This document shows, one piece after another, positions 7,397 to 14,380 of a DNA stretch of 20,693 nucleotides (the first letter of the stretch is position 1; the number at the start of each line of letters is the position of its first letter). The notes under the pieces were generated by a model. It was given only the letters and a program-made list of their open reading frames with translations. It ran no database searches and had not been told where the DNA came from. A program made the translations under genes and the position numbers. The stretch covers positions 1 through 20,693 of the forward strand of contig NZ_PDNZ01000014.1 in assembly GCF_003182595.1 (NCBI RefSeq), given 5' to 3'. The DNA is from Prosthecochloris marina. GTDB taxonomy: Bacteria > Bacteroidota > Chlorobiia > Chlorobiales > Chlorobiaceae.

Positions 7397-9604
7397 TCAC
7401 CAGCTGGCTTCCACGCCTATACCCAGACGGCAAGGCGTACTGACACTCCCAGCACGTCCGGGCATACCGATATAGCCTGCTATATTCGTCATATTCAGTT
7501 CATAAAAATCGTCGAGCAGATTGGTGCCCCAGACATAAACGGACCAGTTATCTTTACGGTATCCGGCCTTCGCATCGAGAACGTGTCTTCTGGAAAGCCT
7601 GGTGACTTCCTCGTCATTGAGCACGCTATAGCTTTCATCAACCCACCGGAACGTGCCTCCGGCGAAAAACCCGCTGCTGTGATTGTAGTTCGCACCGACG
7701 GCAACGGTCCAGTCCGGAGAGTTCGGCAGAGACCTGCCGGTGAGGTCTTCACCGTAGAGTTCAAATTCCTTGAATTCGGAACTGGTATGACCGAGGGCGA
7801 GAAAGGTTTCGAGGGCATCGGTCACTACCGCTCTTGCTTCAACCTCGAATCCCTTGATCTCGGTTTTTCCTGCATTGGCGGTCAGTTCGTCGAAACCGGG
7901 GAAGCCGCCCGCCGGAAGATAGGGCACCTGCATATCCTGCCAGTCGATGAAAAAGATATTGCCGTTGAGCGTCAGCCTATCATCCAGAAGAACGGAGCGG
8001 AAAAACAGCTCATAGGTGTTAGCGATCTCTTCATCGTACTCCTCGACAATCTGTAAAAACGGCGCCACGGCGATTCCGCCTGATCGGTATCCCTTGGCGT
8101 ATTTCAGACCCGCGCTGACATCATCGGTAAATTTAACCGTAAGACTTGCCGAAGGCAGAAACTGATCGTAATCGGCATCAGCTTCCACAGAGCCTTCCCT
8201 TTCCTCATATGGGGCAAACGGATCCGTCGAGAACGGCGGAGGGCCATAATAGTAGAAACTGCTGTTGTTTTTCCGGTTTTCGGTGTTGTACCGCAAACCT
8301 GCATTCAGGGTGAGGTTATCAAAAATGTCATAGTCGGCATTTGCATAGAGCGCCGCAACGGTTACCTCCTCACCAAGATCAAATATCGATGAGAAGAAAC
8401 CGTCAGCGTCATAGACCGTAAGAACATCGGCTTTCGAGTAATACCCGCCCAGGAGACCCCGAAACCTGTCCCCCTCATAATGCAGCCGCAGATCCTGGCT
8501 GAATTGACTTTCATCAAAATCGCCGTTGATCCAGAGCAGGTCGGGCGCCATTTGATCACCGTCATATGTATAACCGGTGATTTTGAGATCGGAATAGCCT
8601 GTAACGGCCGCAATCCTCCAGTTATTGTCGAGACGGAAATCGGATTCAAGCGCCGTAAACCATGATTCCTGTGGAACATATCCTGGCCAGGTCTCCTCGT
8701 TCAATCTGTCTTCGAGATCGTACATGCCGAATTCCATCGCCCTGGGCTGAGTGTTTGTTTCCGAATCGAAATAGATGCCTGTCAGGTTGAAGGAAATATC
8801 TTCGTTGCCCAATGGGCGATAAAGCAGTTGCAGGCGAGCTGTTTTTTCATCGATCAATGCGATGTCGTCCGCACCGGTTATCGGATTGACGATGCCTCCA
8901 TCGCTGTTACGTGTCTCGAGGGCGATCCTTGCAGCGAGCACATCCTCTTCAATGGGGACATTTTGATAGAGCGCGAGGTTCCAGGTATCGAGCTCGCCAT
9001 ACTCGGCACGGAATCCACCGTCAAAAGTAAAATCGGGACGGTTGTAATTGAAAAAGACCGCACCGGCCAGGGAATTCTTTCCCTGCAAGGTGGACTGCGG
9101 TCCCCGGAGTACCTCGACAGAACGGACATCCCATGTAGACGGCTTTATGTACTGGCTCAGCAATCCGCCCAACGCTACCTGATTGAGATACACCGCAGCA
9201 AGCTGATTCGTCGCATCGAAAGATGCAAATATACTGCCTTGGTTGATACCACGAATACTGAACAAACCGCCCATAGCCGCCATTCCTTCACTGTTCACGT
9301 TGGCAACCCTGTTGAGCACATCATCGATGGTCGCTATAGGTTCGTCCTTCATTCTGCTCTCATCGATAACCGCGGCACTTGTTGGCAGATCCTGAATATC
9401 ACGCCCCACCTTGTCACCAACTACCTCGATGCCTTTCATAAGGTGCTGCGGTATAATTTCAGGTGTTTCAGCCACCGTACTGGTGAGAGAATCGGCCTCT
9501 GCGGCAGTGCCCGGCATTTCGTTTTCCGCCCGAACAATCCCGGCAAACACAACCTGCGCGATCAGGCAGTACGCAAGTCCTTTTTTTACTACAGTTACAA
9601 ACAT
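7397..9604 (-). CDS. TonB-dependent outer-membrane receptor (siderophore type)
   Basis: From ATG 9604 the product is 735 residues with a clean signal peptide (MFVTVVKKGLAYCLIAQVVF, cut near VRA-EN at 26). An ATG at 9652 would add 16 residues ahead of the signal peptide and abuts a dispersed repeat, so I prefer 9604 although AGAAG is a weak ribosome-binding site. A plug domain follows: VVGDKVGRDIQDLPTSAAV, then FSIRGINQGS and VEVLRGPQSTLQGKNS (about 163-178). The remaining 530 residues are a beta-barrel of alternating aromatic strands ending in Trp. It belongs to the FyuA/COG1629 class that imports iron chelates and other scarce ligands using TonB energy. The ligand is unknown. It is preceded by a methyltransferase gene 278 bases upstream and ends before a strong terminator. 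Confidence 0.92.
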   Translation of the reverse strand: MFVTVVKKGLAYCLIAQVVFAGIVRAENEMPGTAAEADSLTSTVAETPEIIPQHLMKGIEVVGDKVGRDIQDLPTSAAVIDESRMKDEPIATIDDVLNRVANVNSEGMAAMGGLFSIRGINQGSIFASFDATNQLAAVYLNQVALGGLLSQYIKPSTWDVRSVEVLRGPQSTLQGKNSLAGAVFFNYNRPDFTFDGGFRAEYGELDTWNLALYQNVPIEEDVLAARIALETRNSDGGIVNPITGADDIALIDEKTARLQLLYRPLGNEDISFNLTGIYFDSETNTQPRAMEFGMYDLEDRLNEETWPGYVPQESWFTALESDFRLDNNWRIAAVTGYSDLKITGYTYDGDQMAPDLLWINGDFDESQFSQDLRLHYEGDRFRGLLGGYYSKADVLTVYDADGFFSSIFDLGEEVTVAALYANADYDIFDNLTLNAGLRYNTENRKNNSSFYYYGPPPFSTDPFAPYEEREGSVEADADYDQFLPSASLTVKFTDDVSAGLKYAKGYRSGGIAVAPFLQIVEEYDEEIANTYELFFRSVLLDDRLTLNGNIFFIDWQDMQVPYLPAGGFPGFDELTANAGKTEIKGFEVEARAVVTDALETFLALGHTSSEFKEFELYGEDLTGRSLPNSPDWTVAVGANYNHSSGFFAGGTFRWVDESYSVLNDEEVTRLSRRHVLDAKAGYRKDNWSVYVWGTNLLDDFYELNMTNIAGYIGMPGRAGSVSTPCRLGIGVEASW

Positions 9605-9654
9605 CTTAAATACTTCTTTTATGGGCACTTCTATTAATTTGCTGCGCGTCATGG

Positions 9655-9772
9655 TTACTTCGTTGATCGGTGCTCAAAATCCTCATCCCGACCTGTCGGG
9701 ACTCCGGTTTCGAAGTTTATCCCGATTCAATCGGGACACCGTTCGCCTCGCACTCAAGCCGCTCGCGACAAT
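9655..9772 (+). repeat. Dispersed intergenic repeat, copy A (with two internal hairpins)
   Basis: The left end TTACTTCGTTGATCGG (9655-9670) and the right end beginning CCGTTCGCCTCGCACTCAAG (9739-9772) recur in opposite orientation at 16816-16886, matching 14/16 and 27/34 by hand alignment. Between them lie two short perfect hairpins absent from the other copy. It fills the gap between a methyltransferase gene and a TonB-receptor gene. Confidence 0.65.
9686..9736. repeat. Pair of TCCCGA...TCGGGA hairpins
   Basis: Two perfect stems occur 18 bases apart: TCCCGA-CCTG-TCGGGA at 9686-9701 and TCCCGAT-TCA-ATCGGGA at 9720-9736. The spacer contains TTCGAA. There is no T-run on either strand after them, so they are not standard terminators; they resemble REP-like palindromic units and could stabilise or partially end the upstream methyltransferase message. 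Confidence 0.6.
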
Positions 9773-9882
9773 TTTTAGTGGTGCCCTTATGTTAGGTTGC
9801 TGTTTGATTAACGAGAAACTTCATATTTTCGAGCGTGGCCGGGTCACAACACGCATTCCAGATAGCGCCTGCTCTCTTTTTA

Positions 9883-10905
9883 TCACGTTTTCTTTCTTGC
9901 AATATCCATCTCCATCGGCATCATCGGCGTCTCCACTGTCATGCTGTCAACAGAGACAAAACCAGCCCGGTGCATGGCACCGGCAATTTCCCCTTTACGG
10001 AAAACCTGATTAAAACCCGTAAGCGCATAACTCAAATTTTCCAGAACATAGAAATCAGGCTTCGTCCCTTCATCCGTAAGCCCTTCAGCAAGACTGACGA
10101 ACACTCCACCCGGCACGAGAGCATCATGAATCTTCATCATCAGTCGATCCAAATCCGAACGGGCGAAATTCAGGGTTGAGCTCGCCCAGATCAGATCGTA
10201 TCCTTCACCGATGGAATCAGCCAGGTAATCGCCACTTTTAACAGAAATTCTATCACGCATACCATATTCGGCTATGAACTCCTCAGCCACGCGAAGCACT
10301 CCCGGCCGATCGAACACAACTCCTTTCATGGACTCACTTTCAGAGACGATCCCGATACAGTATAAACCGGGGCCACCCCCGAGATCGAGCATGTTGCCAA
10401 AGGATGAAAATCCTTCGATACCGGAAACGATTCCCGCAATGTCCTGCATCATGCCCCCCTTATGATAATTGCCAACGGTACGAGCATAGTCGACCCAGAT
10501 CTCTTCATTACCGAAACCGGAATGATCGGCAAAGGGCCCGTCCTTAACGAGCCGAGTCATATCGGACACCACGTCGGCTGACATGCGATGCATCAAAAGC
10601 AGTATCTTGCCGATATAATTCTGGCTTTCGCTGTTGAGCAAATCATCCGCACATTGTTCATTACAGTATCTTCCTTCTTTCTTTTCAAGCAACTCCGCGG
10701 CTGCCAGGCTATCGAGCAGCGCACCTGTGTTTGCGGGATGACATTGCAACGTAGCGGAAAGTTCCTCGCTCGACAGAGGAAACGAAAGATGATCGAAAAC
10801 ACGTAATTCAAGAGCGGTCAACAGCGCCTGTGCCCGCATCCGGCCACTGAAAAGCCCGTAGACATAACGACTTTCCTCAACCCTGCTATCTGACTTTTTT
10901 CGCAT
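9883..10905 (-). CDS. Methyltransf_2-type SAM methyltransferase (BchU/O-methyltransferase-like)
   Basis: The 340-residue protein has the two-part layout of the BchU/CrtF/acetylserotonin methyltransferase family. The N-terminal winged-helix dimerisation region (about 15-95) includes ALELRVFDHL, LSSEELSATL and ALLDSLAAAELLEKKEGRY. The C-terminal SAM domain shows motif I MLDLGGGPGLY (172-182), acidic motif II VVFDRPGV near 197-204, and LIWASSTLNF with LVPGGVFVSLAEG. Family members methylate aromatic, polyene or tetrapyrrole substrates. It starts 41 bases after the stop of a TonB receptor gene with a near-perfect AAAGGAGG (10911-10918), so it should be cotranscribed with that receptor and strongly translated. 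Its real substrate is unknown; modification of an imported or exported ligand is my inference. Confidence 0.88.
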   Translation of the reverse strand: MRKKSDSRVEESRYVYGLFSGRMRAQALLTALELRVFDHLSFPLSSEELSATLQCHPANTGALLDSLAAAELLEKKEGRYCNEQCADDLLNSESQNYIGKILLLMHRMSADVVSDMTRLVKDGPFADHSGFGNEEIWVDYARTVGNYHKGGMMQDIAGIVSGIEGFSSFGNMLDLGGGPGLYCIGIVSESESMKGVVFDRPGVLRVAEEFIAEYGMRDRISVKSGDYLADSIGEGYDLIWASSTLNFARSDLDRLMMKIHDALVPGGVFVSLAEGLTDEGTKPDFYVLENLSYALTGFNQVFRKGEIAGAMHRAGFVSVDSMTVETPMMPMEMDIARKKT

Positions 10906-10910
10906 ACCCC

Positions 10911-10918
10911 CCTCCTTT
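10911..10918 (-). promoter_or_regulatory. Very strong ribosome-binding site of the methyltransferase
   Basis: AAAGGAGG on the minus strand, 5 bases before ATG 10905. It is the best match to the anti-Shine-Dalgarno sequence among the starts I examined here, and suggests high, independent translation downstream of the receptor gene. Confidence 0.75.
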
Positions 10919-10946
10919 AATAATGAGCATCATATATATCATACCT

Positions 10947-13052
10947 TTACATGCGTACCGAAGCAGTCATACCCACTGTACGCGGCTCACCAACCGTGAA
11001 CACGCCGAACGACTTGCCGGTAAAGTATTCCTTGTCGAGGAGGTTGTTGCCATAGAGATACACATCCCAGCTATCGGCTTCATACCCTATTTTAGCATGC
11101 ACCAGCCCGAACGGATCACGCTCGATGGTGTTGGCATCGTCATAGTAGGTCGTGCCGTACCCGTCCGCATCCATTCTGACAAACAGTCCGGAACCATGGC
11201 GATACTGCACATTGAAATTCGCCGTCCAGTCAGGGCTCAACACAGGCACGTTACCCTTAAAATCCCCGTATTCGTCGAATTTCGCATCGAGCAACCCGAA
11301 CGCTGCACCGATATCGAGCCCCTGCAACAGCTTGGCTCTGGCCTCGACCTCGACCCCCTGGCTGTGCGCCTTTGCAGCATTCGATGCCACATAAACCCCT
11401 GGTGCAGTCTGATTCCAGACGTGCATGTTTTCTATATCGATATAGAACAATGTCGCGTTCAGGAGAACCCTTCCTTCAAGCCAGGTCATCTTGGCGCCGA
11501 CCTCGTAGTTCAGAGATGTTTGTTCGTCGAATTTGGCTGCTTCCTTGTCATCCCCCCATGCATTCAGTCCGCCAGCCAGATACCCACGCGCAACACTGCC
11601 ATACAGCATCACATGCTCACTCAAACCCCAGGACAATACGCCTTTTGGCAAGAACGCCCCCCAATCCTCATCACGGCTCCACGAAACCGGTACGGCTGAT
11701 CCACTAAAAGGATCGATCGGAAGTTGTTGACCGGTATCGGTACGTATCACCTCGCGCCGGTAATCCAACTCCTTGCGTATTGTTTCATATCGCAATCCAG
11801 CCGTGAAGTCAAGTGCTGAAACAAGAGGAAAAGTCACCTGACCGAAGGCAGCAACAGTTTGTTCTTGCCGCTCACCCGGCCAGTTATACTTGACGTTATA
11901 GCCGAAGAACCCCTCAGTGTCCAATGTCGTCGAATAATCCTCGTCGTTGGTGTTTTCCGTAGAATAGTAAAGCCCACCCATCCACCGTATACTACTGGCA
12001 TCATCCGGAGACTGTACGCGCAGTTCCTGGGTAAACCCTTTATGTTCGGATTTCTCTCTGATGCGATCGGTACCCTGAACCGGTACGAACGTTTTGCTCA
12101 GGCACAGGTCATCCTTTTCATACAGGTACGTCGTCAGGGAATACAACGAAAACCCTTTTCCCTGATAATACATATCCAGCGCGGCACTATAAACGTCACT
12201 ATCATTACGATCCTCGGGATCCATAAATCCATGAAAAACAACCGGCCCAGGAGCCAGACTGGCCCCGGCACCTCCATCTCGGCCATCCACCCTTGCATGA
12301 AGGTTCACCTCGATGCTTTCCACAGGAAGCCATCGAAGCCATCCTTTAAGAGAAGCAGCGCTTCTCGCATCAAAATATTCCTGATCGGGATGATCGTTTT
12401 TCATATACCCGCCAACATCGGTATATTTACCGGAAACACTGAAAAACAAACGATCCGTTACAACCGGCCCATTGACAAACCCTTTCATGCCATAAGTCTC
12501 GTGTTCTCCCGCCCATACGCTGGCCTTTCCTTCCCAATCATTACCTGGCTTCCGGGTAATGACGTTGATCACTCCGCCAATGGCATTTTTACCGTACAGC
12601 GTACCCTGTGGACCACGAAGCACCTCGATCCGTTCGACATTGAGAAGCTCTAAATCAACCTGTGTGACATCATCGTATGGCACACCGTCAACATATATAA
12701 CCACCGGACTTCTCCGGGTGAACATGCTGGGGCCGATACCCCTGATGGCAACACCGCTAAATCCTCCCAACTCCTTGCTGACTGATAGATTCGGGATCAT
12801 ATCGATAACATCGGCGATGGTTTCAACTCCTGCATCCTCCAGCTCGGTTTCGGTGATTGCGGTAATAGCCGCCGGTACTTTCTGGACACTTTCCTCCCGC
12901 TTCTGGGCAGTCACGGTAATGGACGAAGCCTCGTACACTCGTATATCACCGTCATCCTTTTCCAAGACATCATCTTCCGCAAGCAAACATCCGGAATACA
13001 ACTGTGGGAGAAAAAAACACAACCCCGCCACCAGCATTTTTTTGAACGACAT
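10947..13052 (-). CDS. TonB-dependent outer-membrane receptor (siderophore type)
   Basis: The 701-residue protein has a signal peptide (MSFKKMLVAGLCFFLPQLYS, cut near LLA-ED at 25) and a likely TonB box SITVTAQ (44-50). A canonical plug follows: VQKVPAAITAITETELEDAG, VAIRGIGPSMFTRRSP (101-116), VVIYVDGVPYDD, VEVLRGPQGTLYGKNAIGG-like (here RIEVLRGPQG, 141-150) and VINVITRKPG (161-170). The barrel with repeated aromatic strands fills the rest. GAGGTG ahead of ATG 13052 is a good ribosome-binding site. Its plug is closer to the textbook consensus than that of the second receptor (7397-9604), so the two are not recent copies and probably bind different ligands. A 202-base upstream gap with a TATAAT and TAAA/TTTA dyads suggests its own promoter; the next methyltransferase gene follows after 41 bases. 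Confidence 0.94.
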   Translation of the reverse strand: MSFKKMLVAGLCFFLPQLYSGCLLAEDDVLEKDDGDIRVYEASSITVTAQKREESVQKVPAAITAITETELEDAGVETIADVIDMIPNLSVSKELGGFSGVAIRGIGPSMFTRRSPVVIYVDGVPYDDVTQVDLELLNVERIEVLRGPQGTLYGKNAIGGVINVITRKPGNDWEGKASVWAGEHETYGMKGFVNGPVVTDRLFFSVSGKYTDVGGYMKNDHPDQEYFDARSAASLKGWLRWLPVESIEVNLHARVDGRDGGAGASLAPGPVVFHGFMDPEDRNDSDVYSAALDMYYQGKGFSLYSLTTYLYEKDDLCLSKTFVPVQGTDRIREKSEHKGFTQELRVQSPDDASSIRWMGGLYYSTENTNDEDYSTTLDTEGFFGYNVKYNWPGERQEQTVAAFGQVTFPLVSALDFTAGLRYETIRKELDYRREVIRTDTGQQLPIDPFSGSAVPVSWSRDEDWGAFLPKGVLSWGLSEHVMLYGSVARGYLAGGLNAWGDDKEAAKFDEQTSLNYEVGAKMTWLEGRVLLNATLFYIDIENMHVWNQTAPGVYVASNAAKAHSQGVEVEARAKLLQGLDIGAAFGLLDAKFDEYGDFKGNVPVLSPDWTANFNVQYRHGSGLFVRMDADGYGTTYYDDANTIERDPFGLVHAKIGYEADSWDVYLYGNNLLDKEYFTGKSFGVFTVGEPRTVGMTASVRM

Positions 13053-13139
13053 AACTTCACCTCTACCCGATTATTTTATTGCATTCAAAAATTTTACGAT
13101 CGTGTTGCTTAACCATTTGTAGAGATGAATATAACGCAA

Positions 13140-13183
13140 CTAAACTTATTTAGACTAATTAAAGAAAAATAAAAAATATTATA
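13140..13183 (-). promoter_or_regulatory. Candidate promoter and operator of the TonB receptor/methyltransferase unit
   Basis: On the minus strand TATAAT (13183-13178) is a perfect -10 hexamer, though no good -35 sits at 17 bases. Some 24 bases downstream is the dyad CTAAA-TAAG-TTTAG (13153-13140) in which the GTCTAAA heptamer (13155-13149) is embedded. This is where a repressor would block an early transcript. The regulator is unknown; a metal-responsive one is a guess from the gene content. Confidence 0.3.
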
Positions 13184-13222
13184 GCTCATATTCCTACCCT
13201 ACCTGTCGAAGAGCGTGCTTGA

Positions 13223-13246
13223 AGAAAACCTGAATCAGGTGTTTCT
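13223..13246 (-). terminator. Possible weak terminator after the first methyltransferase
   Basis: Nine bases past the methyltransferase stop (13255), AGAAACACCT pairs with AGGTTTTCT around the loop GATTC with one bulged base. The T-run is partly inside the stem and short, so termination is likely weak. Confidence 0.35.
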
Positions 13247-13254
13247 CCTGTGAC

Positions 13255-14286
13255 CTACTCGACATCATTTATTTTTATAGCTGCCAACAACTGGATGGGG
13301 AAAGCAACACTTTCATCAGGCTGCAGTATGGTGATTTCTCCAAAACCCGTTTCACCGAGAGCATCTTTCAATGCATTTACCGATAATTTATAAACAGGAT
13401 ATCCCTTGGCCTGCGTCATCAGCTCGACCATGGCAATTGTCAGGCCGCATTCTTTCTTCGAACAAGACGCAATGTGGCTTGAAATAAACAATCCACCTTT
13501 TTTCATGGAACCGTTCACTTTTTTCAGAAATGCCCGCAAAACCGCTCCTTCTCTACACTCATACAAAAAGCGGGAAATGAAAAACACACCATAGTCATTC
13601 CCCAGCGAGCAATCCCCCAAGCCCTTGATATCATGATATGTTATCCGATCGAAATTCTCTTCCCGACACTTCAGTTCTTTTGCCAGAGAGCACACCTCCG
13701 GCAATTCGTAGACATGAGAATGAAGGTTGCTGTTTTCATGCAAGAACGCAAAAGAGTAGTAACCTGTCCCCCCTGCAAAGTCACACATTTTGATTGCACC
13801 GTGAAAACCCGGCATACTCTTTATAAATGAAACTGCCGCCTGTATCTCCCCTGCTTTAGCACTTCTCTCCATAGCCAGAACAGCATTTTCCGATACCCAC
13901 ATCCCGCTATTGAACCTTTTGGTCTCCCCCTTCAAGGCCTGCTTCAAACCGTCAAATGGACTGGTACCTTCGGAAAACATTCTCACCGCCTCCAACTGGT
14001 TTACAAGAGAATTACTCACCAGATATTCTTCAGAAAGAACCGTAAGACTGTAATAGCCATCCTGCTCTTTCATAAAATCAATGGCCACTAAAATTCGGAG
14101 CAGAGCGCCTGTAATACACTCGTCGGTATTCAGTTCTTGTGCAAGATCTCTCAAGGAAAGCGACTTACCCGAGAGCGCATCAAATAATCCAGTTTCAACC
14201 GCACTGTTTATTATTTGGGGCAGGTAACTTTTATACAACAGATTGTTAATCTGGCTGTATGGAGAGTTTAAAACCGGTAATTTCAT
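13255..14286 (-). CDS. Methyltransf_2-type SAM methyltransferase (BchU/O-methyltransferase-like)
   Basis: The 343-residue protein shares the layout of the second methyltransferase (9883-10905). Its N-terminal winged helix has INSAVETGLFDALSGKSLSL, LAQELNTDECITGALLRIL and FMKEQDGYYSLT. The C-terminal SAM domain has motif I MCDFAGGTGYYSF (167-179), motif II HVYELPEVCSLAKEL and YGVFFISRFLYECREGAVL, then MKKGGLFISSHIA. Motif I is a little divergent (FAGGTG for LGGGPG), so the two methyltransferases are distant paralogues rather than a fresh duplication. AGGA about 8 bases before ATG 14286 is a fair ribosome-binding site. The gene follows the MMPL exporter after a 94-base A+T-rich gap and is followed by a TonB receptor, repeating the methyltransferase-then-receptor order. 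The substrate is unknown. Confidence 0.87.
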   Translation of the reverse strand: MKLPVLNSPYSQINNLLYKSYLPQIINSAVETGLFDALSGKSLSLRDLAQELNTDECITGALLRILVAIDFMKEQDGYYSLTVLSEEYLVSNSLVNQLEAVRMFSEGTSPFDGLKQALKGETKRFNSGMWVSENAVLAMERSAKAGEIQAAVSFIKSMPGFHGAIKMCDFAGGTGYYSFAFLHENSNLHSHVYELPEVCSLAKELKCREENFDRITYHDIKGLGDCSLGNDYGVFFISRFLYECREGAVLRAFLKKVNGSMKKGGLFISSHIASCSKKECGLTIAMVELMTQAKGYPVYKLSVNALKDALGETGFGEITILQPDESVAFPIQLLAAIKINDVE

Positions 14287-14380
14287 GAACCATCCTGATA
14301 TTTTTATTCATTTGTCAATTAATTATATAAAGTCTAAATAAAATAATAACCAGAACCACAATTCACATATTTTATTCTTT

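Noticed and set aside
8828..9637. 269-residue plus-strand frame
   Set aside because: Antisense shadow of the TonB receptor.
9605..9652. ATG 9652 as start of the TonB receptor
   Set aside because: It would place 16 polar residues before the signal peptide; ATG 9604 gives a normal signal peptide. Not fully excluded.
10923..12653. Long plus-strand frames of 258 and 264 residues
   Set aside because: Antisense shadows of the second TonB receptor.
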